Notes: a model not told the origin generated them from the sequence alone. A stretch of DNA of 64,000 nt from Paenibacillus sp. JCM 10914 (GCF_001315105.1 NZ_BAZR01000004.1:62001-126000); one strand, 5' to 3'. Shown: positions 8,659-17,119, numbered from the stretch's first letter. A program made the numbers and translations.

Positions 8659-9198
8659 ATGGCAGAACGTTTGGTTGGTAAACCAGCTCCTGATTTCACA
8701 ATGGAAACCGTATCGGGAGACGGTAAAGAATTTGGTAAAGTCAGCCTGTCCGACTACCGCGGCAAATGGCTCGTATTCTTCTTTTATCCTCTCGATTTCA
8801 CTTTTGTATGCCCAACTGAAATCACAGCGCTCAGTGATGCTGCTGATCAGTTCAAGGCACTCGATACTGAGATTCTGGGTGTTAGCGTTGACTCGATCCA
8901 CAGCCATAAAGCATGGATCAACACTTCGAAAGAAGCTAACGGGCTGGGCGCATTGAACTTCCCACTCGCTTCCGACATCACGAAGCAAGTGGCAAGCGAC
9001 TATGGCGTTCTGATCGAAGAAGAAGGCATCGCGCTTCGCGGTCTTTACATCATCGATCCAGAAGGCGAATTGAAGTATCAAGTGGTTAACCACAACGATG
9101 TAGGCCGTAGTGTTGAAGAGACACTTCGCGTCCTCCAAGCGCTTCAATCCGGTGGATTGTGCCCGATGAACTGGAAGCCAGGCGACAACAACCTGTAA
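8659..9198 (+). CDS. Typical 2-Cys peroxiredoxin (AhpC/TSA family)
   Basis: Thiol peroxidase reducing H2O2 and organic hydroperoxides in the cytosol. The 179-residue protein has the thioredoxin-fold opening VGKPAPDFTM, the peroxidatic Cys in DFTFVCPTEITAL (about residue 51) and the resolving Cys in GGLCPMNWKPG near the C terminus. The ATG at 8659 has AAGGAGGA eight bases upstream; an ORF extension to 8590 has no ribosome site. No ahpF reductase is adjacent, so the electron donor is elsewhere. A perfect PerR box upstream predicts peroxide induction, and a terminator follows. Confidence 0.95.
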   Translation: MAERLVGKPAPDFTMETVSGDGKEFGKVSLSDYRGKWLVFFFYPLDFTFVCPTEITALSDAADQFKALDTEILGVSVDSIHSHKAWINTSKEANGLGALNFPLASDITKQVASDYGVLIEEEGIALRGLYIIDPEGELKYQVVNHNDVGRSVEETLRVLQALQSGGLCPMNWKPGDNNL

Positions 9199-9223
9199 GC
9201 CGCTTCTCACAGTAAACTTTGAC

Positions 9224-9269
9224 AACCCTCACGATCTGACACTTTAGTGCAGATCATGAGGGTTTTTTC
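9224..9269 (+). terminator. Terminator after the peroxiredoxin gene
   Basis: AACCCTCA/TGAGGGTT flanks an inner GATCTG/CAGATC stem, followed by TTTTT. The peroxiredoxin transcript appears monocistronic. Confidence 0.9.
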
Positions 9270-9477
9270 AACCGATTGATTTGGTTATAAAATGGGAAGA
9301 CTATTGTTTAGAGAAGCTAACATTAGTTGATATATAGGTAAGGTGTAGGCAATCATCCTTATATAGGAATTAGGAACCAATTTTTTGTAAAACTCTTTTT
9401 TCCTTGAAGGAATTAGAGTGGATGAAAGCGAATACAATAGTCAAACAATGGATGAATGGTGGAGGAGGGTGAACGGT

Positions 9478-9525
9478 ATGAGTTTTTGCTGTGGGGCTAG
9501 TATGATGGGCACGAAGGTACGTTGA
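9478..9525 (+). CDS. 15-codon ORF, probable N terminus of the downstream zinc-ribbon protein
   Basis: Encodes MSFCCGASMMGTKVR and stops at TGA. It has the best ribosome site of the locus (GGAGGAGGG, 8-9 bases before the ATG). The CCG pair would supply the first half of a zinc ribbon whose CPVC half lies in the next frame. One extra base near 9523 (for example TGG for TG) fuses the two frames. I read it as one gene broken by a single-base deletion. Translational coupling through the TTGA overlap is the alternative. Confidence 0.5.
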   Translation: MSFCCGASMMGTKVR

Positions 9526-9884
9526 AGCATTATCGGACTCAGGTACATAATGTTCCCCTGCTGACATGTCCAGTATGCCATCGCGTGGAAGTGCATCACC
9601 GGGTTGAAAGCGAGTATGAAATATTAGCCGAGTACGCGCATGGTGATGGTGCTTCTCATGTGGATTTTCAAGAGTATGTGATGGAAGATGAGGAAGCCAT
9701 CTTTGAGAATGTGGTCAACCGTGAATCGGAAGACCCGATGACCGTCGTCCAAAGTCAGATTGATCTATCGCTTGATCTGTTGGTGGTTGCGAAGTGGATG
9801 CAAGATGAGAAGTGGCAATTGGAACTGAAAAGACGTCTTGCGGTGATGAGCCAGCGCCGCCTCCGACTTCAGAGACAACCGTAA
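9522..9884 (+). CDS. Zinc-ribbon protein, YgiT/YokU-like, main part
   Basis: 120-residue frame beginning at a TTG that overlaps the stop of the 15-codon ORF. Residues 11-22 (VPLLTCPVCHRV) resemble the second knuckle of YgiT/YokU-type zinc fingers, in which a VPxxxC run precedes the CxxC. The rest is acidic in the middle and ends in a basic helical tail (ELKRRLAVMSQRRLRLQRQP). As it stands it lacks the first Cys pair, which sits in the upstream frame. Function is unknown; YgiT-type domains are found in regulators and small DNA-binding proteins. Confidence 0.65.
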   Translation: MKHYRTQVHNVPLLTCPVCHRVEVHHRVESEYEILAEYAHGDGASHVDFQEYVMEDEEAIFENVVNRESEDPMTVVQSQIDLSLDLLVVAKWMQDEKWQLELKRRLAVMSQRRLRLQRQP

Positions 9885-9898
9885 TCAAATACAGTCAG

Positions 9899-9931
9899 AG
9901 CCTCGTGTGATACCATACCCGGGGCTTTTTA
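9899..9931 (+). terminator. Terminator after the zinc-ribbon gene
   Basis: AGCCTCG pairs with CGGGGCT (one G-T pair) around a 14-base loop, followed by TTTTT. Confidence 0.65.
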
Positions 9932-10174
9932 GTATTGAATAAGTGGGTAAATAGGATGTGTACCTATTGTGTTTGGCGGCAATGGAAATGACCATTTTAG
10001 TAAGGTTTCCATTATTCGACAGGATTTCTGATTGACGTTTGTTTGCCTTGGTGACTATCATGGAAGGAAGCAGATCGTGAGGCTGCTATTGATTCAAGGC
10101 GGACAAGCTCGGAGCACTTGTGTGTATCGTGTCGGTTTGGTGAGTTCAACTTTTCAAGAAAAGGGGGAGCCATC
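9932..10174. other. Intergenic region upstream of the histidine kinase
   Basis: No gene is visible. The only structure I see is an inverted repeat AATGGAAA (9981-9988) and TTTCCATT (10006-10013) with a 17-base loop. No clear sigma-A promoter was found. Confidence 0.4.
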
Positions 10175-11302
10175 TTGTTGAGTCAAATCCGTGAATCTGA
10201 GTTGCAGGTTATTCGTTCGTTTCACACCAGCCAGCTTATTAGGAACAAGTACGAGAATATACTGGAGAATCTCGACAGCGGGATTATCCTCTTTGATAGT
10301 GACGGTGTATTGGCCTTTGTTAATGTACAGATGGCGAAATTGCTAGGCGTCCCCCGCAAGTCGTTAACCGGCTGCACGCTGACCCAACTCCTTCGTCATC
10401 CTCAGCTCTCCAGGTTTAAAAAGAAGAAGATCGTCCGTATTTATCGCGAGACCGTGTTTCATAAGCGAAGATTTCATGAAATCGTGGATGAATTTGGACG
10501 ATCTTGGCTGATTACGATGACATATGGTGATCAGATGGAAGGCGATTTTTTAATCAGTGTGAAGGATGTATCCGATTTTAAACGTATAGAACAGAGTGCA
10601 TACCAGAATGACAAACTCGCCATGCTCGGCAAGATTTCGGCATCCATAGCCCATGAGATCCGTAATCCGCTTACATCGATCCGTGGATTCATCCAATTGC
10701 TGCGGCCGCACCTTGTTAGTCTGGGTAAAGACGAGTATGCCCGAATCATTCTCACGGAGATCGACCGGGCGAACGACATCATCTACGAGTTTCTCAATTC
10801 GTCTAAGCCATCGGCGCCAGAGACGAAGATCGTATCAGTCTCATCTTTACTTAAAGAGGTAGTTCTGCTAACAGAGAGCGAAGCACTCATGAAAGGCTGT
10901 CAGATTGATCTTCATACGGATGATACACTGCCCGCTTACATATCGGTGGACGTGAAACAAATCAAGCAAGTCATTCTGAATATTATCAAAAATGCATTAG
11001 ACGCTATATTCGAGCAACATGATGAAGATATTACCGGTATGATTCATATTTCAGCCAAGGATAACGGTAAGCATATTAGCATTTGCATTGCCGATAACGG
11101 AAAAGGAATGGATCAGAATACGCTAAACCATCTGTTCAATCCCTTTTTCACAACCAAAGAGAGTGGAACAGGGCTCGGTCTCTCCGTGAGCTACAGTATA
11201 ATCAGGAACCATGGAGGTTCGATCGCCGTTGACAGTCAGGTTGGGGCAGGCACGGAATTTGTCATTACCTTCCCGAAGCTTGATCTGCCGAACGATGAAT
11301 AG
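10175..11302 (+). CDS. Soluble PAS-domain sensor histidine kinase
   Basis: Orphan kinase of about 375 residues. It has an N-terminal PAS fold (NILENLDSGIILFDSDGVLAF), a HisKA dimerisation helix with the phospho-accepting His in SIAHEIRNPLTSIRGF, and an HATPase domain with N box (NIIKNALDAI), G1 (DNGKGMD) and G2 (GTGLGLSVSYSII). There are no membrane segments. TTG codons at 10175/10178 follow AAGGGGGAG, better than the TTG at 10118. No response regulator is nearby. The layout resembles Bacillus KinA/KinE-type sporulation kinases that feed Spo0F, but that target is inferred. Confidence 0.88.
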   Translation: MLSQIRESELQVIRSFHTSQLIRNKYENILENLDSGIILFDSDGVLAFVNVQMAKLLGVPRKSLTGCTLTQLLRHPQLSRFKKKKIVRIYRETVFHKRRFHEIVDEFGRSWLITMTYGDQMEGDFLISVKDVSDFKRIEQSAYQNDKLAMLGKISASIAHEIRNPLTSIRGFIQLLRPHLVSLGKDEYARIILTEIDRANDIIYEFLNSSKPSAPETKIVSVSSLLKEVVLLTESEALMKGCQIDLHTDDTLPAYISVDVKQIKQVILNIIKNALDAIFEQHDEDITGMIHISAKDNGKHISICIADNGKGMDQNTLNHLFNPFFTTKESGTGLGLSVSYSIIRNHGGSIAVDSQVGAGTEFVITFPKLDLPNDE

Positions 11303-11484
11303 ACAATTCCTATTCGATATTTCAGCAACTGAACAATAGCTGTTCCTGCGGAATGGCTTTTTCTTTTTGTGCGGATGCCTGAAGGGCTAATCCATAGTCT
11401 TCCCAGCGGGAAATATGCTTTACTTTTAAGACTGCCATCAAGTATGATGAAGAGAAAACCAGCTGAGAGGAGTTTAGCTTAGAA

Positions 11485-12450
11485 ATGATTAAGAGTAGTC
11501 AGACCAAGATAGTGGACTGTACCATTCGCGATGGCGGATTGGTAAACAACTGGGATTTTAGCGTGGAATTCGTACAAAATTTATATGCAGGCCTAAATGA
11601 GGCTGGCGTGGACTATATGGAAATCGGCTATAAGAACTCACCTAAATTGTTGAAAGGCGCGGATCAAGCAGGACCATGGCGCTTTTTGGATGATGATTTC
11701 TTGAAGGAAGTCATTCCACTCAAAGGCAAAACGAAGCTCTCGGCGCTCGTGGATATTGGACGGGTAGATGTGGACGATATTTTGCCGCGTGAAGAAAGCT
11801 TGCTGGATTTGATCCGTGTGGCTTGCTACATTAAAGATGTCGATAAGGCGCTCGCTCTCGTTCAGACCTTCCATGATCGGGGATATGAGACTACGTTGAA
11901 CATCATGGCACTCTCGAACGTAATGGAGAATGAGCTGCAGGAAGCGTTTGAGATGATCAAGGACAGTGTTGTGGATGTGGTCTACATTGTGGATTCATAC
12001 GGAAGTCTGGATCATAAGGATATGGAGTACCTCGTGAATAAATTCAAGACACATCTGCCGGAGAAGCGTCTTGGCGTTCATACACATAACAATATGCAGC
12101 TAGCGTTCTCGAATACGCTGATCGCCGCTGACCTTGGCGTGGAATTGCTGGATGCTTCGGTGTACGGAATGGGCCGAGCGGCCGGTAACTGTCCAACCGA
12201 GTTGCTGGTTACGCACCTGAAGGGCACGAAATATGAGATTCGTCCGGTTCTGGATATTATTGAGCGCTTTATGATCCCGCTTCGTGAAAAAGAAGAGTGG
12301 GGATACATCATGCCTTATATGATCACTGGCAGTCTGGATGAGCATCCACGTTCGGCAATGGCGCTGCGCGCATCCGACGATAAGGACAAAATCGTAGATT
12401 TCTACGACAAACTCACAACGCCGGAAGTTACGTTCGATAATAACAAATAA
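11485..12450 (+). CDS. DRE-TIM metallolyase-type aldolase
   Basis: 321-residue TIM barrel of the HMGL-like/DRE-TIM family. The metal/base motif appears as VDCTIRDGGLVNNWDF, with DGG in place of the DGE of LeuA. AGVDYMEIGYKN, VVYIVDSYGS and LGVHTHNNMQLAFSNT supply the other conserved metal and catalytic residues, and GMGRAAGNCPTE matches 4-hydroxy-2-oxovalerate aldolases. The C-terminal LeuA regulatory domain is absent. GAGAGGAG precedes the ATG. It is monocistronic with its own terminator and has no aromatic-degradation genes nearby, so the substrate is unknown. Confidence 0.83.
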   Translation: MIKSSQTKIVDCTIRDGGLVNNWDFSVEFVQNLYAGLNEAGVDYMEIGYKNSPKLLKGADQAGPWRFLDDDFLKEVIPLKGKTKLSALVDIGRVDVDDILPREESLLDLIRVACYIKDVDKALALVQTFHDRGYETTLNIMALSNVMENELQEAFEMIKDSVVDVVYIVDSYGSLDHKDMEYLVNKFKTHLPEKRLGVHTHNNMQLAFSNTLIAADLGVELLDASVYGMGRAAGNCPTELLVTHLKGTKYEIRPVLDIIERFMIPLREKEEWGYIMPYMITGSLDEHPRSAMALRASDDKDKIVDFYDKLTTPEVTFDNNK

Positions 12451-12465
12451 GCGTGATAAGCACAT

Positions 12466-12510
12466 AACCAGCAGTGTCTTCCGTTAGGAGGATGCTGCTG
12501 GTTTTAGTTT
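12466..12510 (+). terminator. Terminator after the DRE-TIM aldolase gene
   Basis: AACCAGCAG pairs with CTGCTGGTT, with further partial pairing inside, followed by TTAGTTT. Confidence 0.8.
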
Positions 12511-12607
12511 AGCGGGCTGTATTACGATTTCCAGAAAATAATGGTTGAAATTATATATTCAGCGTGGTATATTTATTTTTGTCTTCAAAAGACGTCATCA
12601 ATTATAA

Positions 12608-12681
12608 CGGGACGTAGCTCAGCTTGGTAGAGCACCTGGTTTGGGACCAGGGGGTCGCATGTTCAAATCGTGTCGTCCCGA
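12608..12681 (+). tRNA. tRNA-Pro (anticodon UGG)
   Basis: 74-base cloverleaf. Acceptor arms CGGGACG and CGTCCCG, D-loop AGCTCAGCTTGGTAGAGC, anticodon arm CCTGG-TTTGGGA-CCAGG with anticodon TGG, T-loop GTTCAAATC, discriminator A. The 3' CCA is not encoded. Confidence 0.97.
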
Positions 12682-12759
12682 TTCGCTTAAGTATTAGAGC
12701 CCCGTATAAGTATTCGGCATAAACCCCGAAGCGTAATTTTACTTTCGTGGGTTGATATG

Positions 12760-12830
12760 CGGGTGTAGTTCAATGGTAGAACTCCAGCCTTCCAAGCTGG
12801 TAGCGTGGGTTCGATTCCCATCACCCGCTT
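12760..12830 (+). tRNA. tRNA-Gly (anticodon UCC)
   Basis: 71-base cloverleaf. Acceptor arms GCGGGTG and CACCCGC, short D arm AGTTCAATGGTAGAACT, anticodon arm CCAGC-CTTCCAA-GCTGG with anticodon TCC, T-loop GTTCGATTC, discriminator T. CCA is not encoded. It probably shares a transcript with the tRNA-Pro gene 78 bases upstream. Confidence 0.97.
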
Positions 12831-12848
12831 TTGATTAAGTAAGACCTG

Positions 12849-12876
12849 AAACCCTTGGCCCACAAGGGTTTTTTGT
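12849..12876 (+). terminator. Terminator of the tRNA pair
   Basis: AAACCCTTG, loop GCCCA, CAAGGGTTT, then a T run. Confidence 0.9.
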
Positions 12877-13004
12877 TTGTCCTTTTTTGGCACAATACGG
12901 ACTCCATCATGATCAAGTGGTTATTGAAGGGGCGAACTTCCCGAAATTATGGATTAAGCATTTCCGAACGCTCTCCAGCTTCGCGGCTTATCACCACTCG
13001 ACTC

Positions 13005-13042
13005 AAAAAAGGAGAACCTACTAGCTGTGTGCTAACAGGTTC
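13005..13042 (-). terminator. Minus-strand terminator overlapping the end of the small protein gene
   Basis: Read on the minus strand, GAACCTGTTAGC pairs with GCTAGTAGGTTC over 12 bp with two G-T pairs, followed by TCCTTTTTTT. The stop codon of the 13021-13248 gene lies inside the stem, which supports that gene being expressed. Confidence 0.8.
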
Positions 13043-13248
13043 TTCTTCTGGAGTTGTATTAATCTGCTCACATGCTTTATTTCCTCTAACGGCACCCAGA
13101 CTGGACCATAAACACTCCGCATCTTTAAGCGATCTGTGCAAGCATCCGGTATACCTTGTAATACTGCGCCATCGATAAGGTATATCATCACGCTTTGCTT
13201 CTTCTTGATGGCTATCTTTAGTTCTTTATCCCACATATGATTGATCAC
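13021..13248 (-). CDS. Small protein with a possible Sm-like barrel
   Basis: At most 75 residues. The core VMIYLIDGAVLQGIPDAC, then MRSVYGPVWVPLEEIKHVSRL, has the strand-turn-strand spacing of small Sm-like or YolD-like barrels, after a basic N terminus (KELKIAIKKK). I do not recognise a named family. The start is uncertain: GTG at 13248 or ATG at 13236, neither with a good ribosome site. A convincing minus-strand terminator overlaps its end, which is the main evidence that it is real. Confidence 0.6.
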   Translation of the reverse strand: MINHMWDKELKIAIKKKQSVMIYLIDGAVLQGIPDACTDRLKMRSVYGPVWVPLEEIKHVSRLIQLQKKNLLAHS

Positions 13249-13411
13249 GCACCCATGACTAAAGTAATAATGTTAGTATATCAAAGGTGGGTAAAATTTA
13301 CTATATCGATCATTGATTTTCACAGAAATTTATAGACTAACATGGCTTCCATCGTCCGCGTGCTTTTATTTGTGCCATGTTACAATCGTGTAGTCACAGT
13401 TAATTGCCTAT

Positions 13412-13439
13412 TTGACAATCGATGATGATCTGCTATACT
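13412..13439 (+). promoter_or_regulatory. Promoter of the ABC-F gene and its leader
   Basis: TTGACA, a 16-base spacer and TATACT, with an extended -10 (TGC just before TATACT). The transcript should begin near 13446, leaving a leader of about 300 bases before the ABC-F start codon. Confidence 0.8.
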
Positions 13440-13445
13440 AACCGT

Positions 13446-13752
13446 AATTTGATTCTAAAGAATGCGAGGTACCTCGTCCAATGAAGTAAGACACCCTTTT
13501 CTCGATACAACTGCATGTGAAGTTGCAGGCGTTTCTCTACGGTAGTAGAGGAGAGATTAGGTGTGTCTGAATAGGGTGACTGGGTGCCTTTTTTGTGTTA
13601 TAGCAGGCACTCTGTATGGTGGGTCTTTTTTTTTGCTTTACCCGCTATCTGTCCTTTGTTTCCTCAGAGCCATACCGTGATCATCTCCATATCTGCCGCA
13701 GGCCGCCGCCTGCGGTTTTTTGATTTTTCTCAAAGAGAGAGGATGAGGCTGT
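13446..13752 (+). promoter_or_regulatory. Structured attenuator leader of the ABC-F gene
   Basis: The 5' arm GGTACCTCGTC (13468-13478) can pair with GACTGGGTGCC (13578-13588), which runs straight into TTTTTT, making a long-range terminator. Nested inside are AGACACC/GGTGTGTCT (13489-13496 with 13560-13568), a hairpin at 13508-13525 and a perfect CTCTAC-GGTA-GTAGAG hairpin (13535-13550). A micro-ORF ATG AAG TAA (13481-13489) lies just after the 5' arm, with GAGG upstream at 13466. A 27-codon ORF (13462-13545) also spans the element but has no ribosome site. Ribosome-mediated antitermination is inferred. Confidence 0.65.
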
Positions 13753-15627
13753 ATGACGATGATTCTAAAGGCTACGAATATAAGTATGGAATTGAATGGA
13801 AAAACGCTGCTTGATCAGGTACAACTTGAGGTTGCCGAAGGCGAGCGCATTGCCCTCTACGGTCGTAACGGAGCCGGCAAGTCAACCTTATTATCGATTC
13901 TGGCGGGAGAGAGGGTTCCGCAAACGGGCAGGGTTGAAGCCATCCTGTCCAGAGATCGCTGGGGCTGGCTGAGACAGCAGGATGAACCGGAGGAATTCTT
14001 GATGTGTGCACTCGATGCGGTTCGCAGCCGCAGTCATGCTGCGCTGTGGGAGTTGAAATCACGGATTGCTGGGGCAGAACGACAGATGAATCGGCTTGCC
14101 GATGTGAATGAACCGGAGAAGCTCGTAGAACATTATGGCGATCTGTTAGAGCAATATGAGGCTCAGGGTGGTTTCCCGTGGGAAACCGAAGTAGAGAAGG
14201 CTATGAAGATGCTTGGCTTGGGCCAAGAAGTGTGGTCGGTCCCTTACAGGGAGCTTAGCGGAGGCCAGAAGACGAAGGTGATGCTGGCTGCGCTGCTCGT
14301 ATCTTCGCCGAGGTTTCTGCTGCTCGATGAACCGACGAATCATCTGGACAGCGAGAGTCTCGTTTGGCTAGAGCAATGGCTAGTATCAACGTATAAAGGC
14401 ACGGTGCTGTTCGTGTCACATGACCGGGAATTTATGGATCGTGTAGCAACGACCGTGTGCGAACTGTCGGATGGAGGGCTAACGCGATACCGCGGTGGTT
14501 ACTCCGATTACCGGAAGGAGAAGGAGCGGGAGCTGCGCGAACAAGAGGCCCTTTACCGCAAGCAGGAACTGGCCCGCAAAGCGCTGGAGGAATCTATTCG
14601 AAGATACCAGGAGTGGTTTCATAAAGCCCACAACGCGGCTGGCGACGTAAATGAGGTCAAGATTACGGCGAGTTTCTACAAAGCCAAGGCAAATAAGAAT
14701 ATCTCGAGGTATCATGCCAAAGAAAAAGCGCTGGAGCGGCTTGAGGCGGAGCGTGTGGATAAACCGCGCAGCGGCCCCAGACTGAATATGGAGCTTGAGG
14801 GCGACAGCTTCGGTGGTCGGACGCTGATCCATGTGAGGGATATGAGCTTCGGCTTCGACGGCCATATATTATTTCAACAGATGTCATTTTACTTGAATCG
14901 CAGGGATCGCTTGGCGGTCAGAGGCCCCAACGGCAGCGGTAAAACTACGCTCCTGAGGCTGTTACTGGGTGAATTACATCCGGAGGAAGGAGAAGTTATA
15001 CGGAATCCGGCCGTCAAGGTCGGCTACTTCTCACAAGAGCTGGAAGGGCTGGATCCCGGAACGACCCTGCTCGATAGCTTGTTAGTCATTCCAGGCATGA
15101 CCGAGAGCCGTGCAAGAACACTGCTGGGCTGCTTCCTCTTCCGGCGGGATGATGTGTTTAAGAAGATGGGGCAGCTCAGTATGGGAGAGAAGTGCCGAAC
15201 CGCTTTCTTGAAATTGTATTTCAGCGGCGCTCATTTGCTCGTGCTGGATGAGCCCTCCAACTATCTGGATATTGATACGCGAGAAGTCATTGAAGAAGTG
15301 TTGGCCAGCTTCCCGGGGGCGATTGCACTGGTATCCCATGATCGGTACCTGGTACGCAAAATTGCGAATCGCCTGCTGACGTTACGTCCGCAAAGCGCCC
15401 CCATTTGGTTTGAGGGGAGTGTTGATGAGGAGGAGGAACAGGCGTCTCGCGTCGGTGTCATTAAGGGAGATAGTGCAAAGGACAATCGACGGATGGAATT
15501 GGAGTACCGTATCCAGGAACTGCTGGGTTTATCCGGTGCTGGCCTAGATGAGGAGACATCCGAAGCCAACTGGCTGGCCGAGATTAGGGAACTTCGGCAA
15601 GAATTAGCCCGGCTTCAGTCCAAGTAA
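13753..15627 (+). CDS. ABC-F ribosome-protection ATPase (antibiotic-resistance type)
   Basis: 624-residue cytosolic protein with two ABC domains and no membrane segments. Domain 1 has Walker A GRNGAGKST, signature LSGGQKTK and Walker B LLLLDEPTNHLD. Domain 2 has GPNGSGKTT, LSMGEKCR and LLVLDEPSNYLD. The linker (about residues 245-340) is long, charged and helical, the arm that reaches the ribosomal P site in VmlR/Vga/Lsa-type proteins. Such factors displace lincosamides, streptogramins A or pleuromutilins. The C-terminal helices (MELEYRIQELLG, WLAEIRELRQELARLQ) look like a coiled-coil tail. The ATG follows GAGAGGATGAGG. Transcript attenuation upstream fits antibiotic-inducible expression. Confidence 0.9.
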   Translation: MTMILKATNISMELNGKTLLDQVQLEVAEGERIALYGRNGAGKSTLLSILAGERVPQTGRVEAILSRDRWGWLRQQDEPEEFLMCALDAVRSRSHAALWELKSRIAGAERQMNRLADVNEPEKLVEHYGDLLEQYEAQGGFPWETEVEKAMKMLGLGQEVWSVPYRELSGGQKTKVMLAALLVSSPRFLLLDEPTNHLDSESLVWLEQWLVSTYKGTVLFVSHDREFMDRVATTVCELSDGGLTRYRGGYSDYRKEKERELREQEALYRKQELARKALEESIRRYQEWFHKAHNAAGDVNEVKITASFYKAKANKNISRYHAKEKALERLEAERVDKPRSGPRLNMELEGDSFGGRTLIHVRDMSFGFDGHILFQQMSFYLNRRDRLAVRGPNGSGKTTLLRLLLGELHPEEGEVIRNPAVKVGYFSQELEGLDPGTTLLDSLLVIPGMTESRARTLLGCFLFRRDDVFKKMGQLSMGEKCRTAFLKLYFSGAHLLVLDEPSNYLDIDTREVIEEVLASFPGAIALVSHDRYLVRKIANRLLTLRPQSAPIWFEGSVDEEEEQASRVGVIKGDSAKDNRRMELEYRIQELLGLSGAGLDEETSEANWLAEIRELRQELARLQSK

Positions 15628-15683
15628 GCAGCCCTGGCAAGGGTTAAATCGGAGCCGATTCGGGTAAAATGGGGAAATGAACC

Positions 15684-15712
15684 TTGCCATATACCGTGAG
15701 GTTGCATATAAT
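15684..15712 (+). promoter_or_regulatory. Promoter of the pheST T-box transcript
   Basis: TTGCCA, exactly 17 bases, TATAAT. The start near 15719 gives a leader of about 330 bases that contains the T-box. Confidence 0.8.
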
Positions 15713-15718
15713 AGACCC

Positions 15719-16004
15719 TATATATTTGTATATGTCCAAATGCGTAGATGGAGAAAAGTAGCTAGTACCTCTTAACAGGGATGAGACACCATGGATTGAG
15801 AGTGTCTCTTGAGAAACAGGCTGGTGAAGTTCGCTCCGGAGCGGTTCCCTGAACACGGCATCGGCCGGATCAGTAGGGGATAACGGGTCCGATTCGTTAC
15901 GTCGGTCAAAGTGAGCATAGTAATGGCCTACAGGTCGGTTATAAATGCTAACAAGGGTGGTACCACGGTCTCTTCGTCCCTTTATGGGAGAAGGGGCCTT
16001 TTTT
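15719..16004 (+). promoter_or_regulatory. T-box leader of pheST
   Basis: Carries the T-box core AAGGGTGGTACCACGG (15953-15968) and a GGCTGGTG element in stem I (15819-15826). A terminator follows: GGTCTCTTCGTCCC against GGGAGAAGGGGCC, then TTTTTT. Uncharged tRNA pairs with the specifier codon and the T-box bulge to prevent termination. TTC (Phe) triplets occur at 15830-15832 and 15845-15847; I have not folded stem I well enough to say which, if either, is the specifier. Confidence 0.92.
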
Positions 16005-16053
16005 GTTTTCTTCAAGATAAGATGTAGTTTACTAAAGGGGTGTGCGAACAGCG

Positions 16054-17088
16054 ATGAAAGAAAAATTGGAAGCACTCAAGCAGGAAGCTTTGGTGCAACT
16101 GCAGGCAGTGAACGATCCGCAGCAGTTAAACGACTTACGGGTGAAATACCTTGGTAAAAAAGGAGCCCTGACCGAGATTCTAAGAGGGATGGGCGCGCTT
16201 AGCGCCGAAGAGCGTCCTGTCATTGGACAGGTGGCAAATGATGTCCGCGGTGCAATCGAGGAAGTCATTGCCGGTAAACAGGAGGCTTTCTTGCAGCAGG
16301 AGACCGAAGAACGTCTGCGTGCCGAGAAAGTGGATGTGACCCTGCCTGGCCGCAAGCTTACACAAGGTGCCGTCCATCCGTTAAGCAAAGTCATTCAGGA
16401 TATCGAAGATATTTTCATTGGCATGGGTTATCAGGTGGCTGAAGGACCTGAAGTCGAGACGGATTACTTCAATTTCGAAGCGCTGAACTTGCCGAAGAAC
16501 CATCCGGCACGTGATATGCAGGATTCCTTCTATCTGACAGAAGACCTGTTAATGCGTACACAGACCTCGCCGGTACAAGCGCGCACGATGCTGTCCAGGC
16601 AAGGGAAAGTTCCAGTCAAGATTATCTGTCCTGGCCGCGTATTCCGCCGGGATGATGACGATGCAACCCATTCCTTCCAGTTCCATCAGATCGAGGGACT
16701 CGTGATCGGCGAGAACATCCGTATGAGCGATCTAAAAGGGACACTGTTGCAATTCGTAAAGGAAATGTTCGGTGAGGATACACAGATTCGTCTGCGTCCG
16801 AGTTTCTTCCCTTTTACGGAGCCGAGTGCTGAAGTGGACGTATCTTGTGTACGTTGTGGCGGCAGCGGATGCCGTGTGTGCAAGCAGACAGGCTGGCTCG
16901 AAATTTTAGGCTGCGGCATGGTTCATCCGAAAGTGCTTGAAATGGGGGGCTACGATCCGGATCAATACAGCGGCTTCGCCTTCGGCATGGGGGTTGAACG
17001 GATTGCGATGCTGAAGCATGGCGTGGACGATATCCGGCACTTCTTCAACAATGACATGACGTTCTTGAAGCAGTTTACGCGGATCTAA
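16054..17088 (+). CDS. pheS: Phenylalanyl-tRNA synthetase alpha subunit
   Basis: Catalytic subunit of the alpha2-beta2 PheRS. At 344 residues it matches the B. subtilis length. It has an N-terminal coiled coil ([16 protein letters not shown]) and class II motif 1 around [14 protein letters not shown]. Motif 2 is [27 protein letters not shown], given here in parts: [12 protein letters not shown] and FHQIEGLVI. Motif 3 is [17 protein letters not shown] 16054 is preferred over GTG 16042, which overlaps the AAAGGGGTG ribosome site, although the spacing to 16054 is on the long side. pheT follows after 31 bases; the T-box controls both. Confidence 0.97.
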   Translation: MKEKLEALKQEALVQLQAVNDPQQLNDLRVKYLGKKGALTEILRGMGALSAEERPVIGQVANDVRGAIEEVIAGKQEAFLQQETEERLRAEKVDVTLPGRKLTQGAVHPLSKVIQDIEDIFIGMGYQVAEGPEVETDYFNFEALNLPKNHPARDMQDSFYLTEDLLMRTQTSPVQARTMLSRQGKVPVKIICPGRVFRRDDDDATHSFQFHQIEGLVIGENIRMSDLKGTLLQFVKEMFGEDTQIRLRPSFFPFTEPSAEVDVSCVRCGGSGCRVCKQTGWLEILGCGMVHPKVLEMGGYDPDQYSGFAFGMGVERIAMLKHGVDDIRHFFNNDMTFLKQFTRI

Positions 17089-17119
17089 TTCTAACGATAA
17101 AAAGGGAAGTGAACATACA

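Noticed and set aside
12855..13178. 107-codon plus-strand ORF after the tRNA pair
   Set aside because: Starts in the tRNA terminator and overlaps the minus-strand small gene and its terminator; composition is not protein-like.
13584..13814. 76-codon plus-strand ORF ahead of the ABC-F gene
   Set aside because: Lies in the attenuator T tract and runs out of frame into the ABC-F gene.
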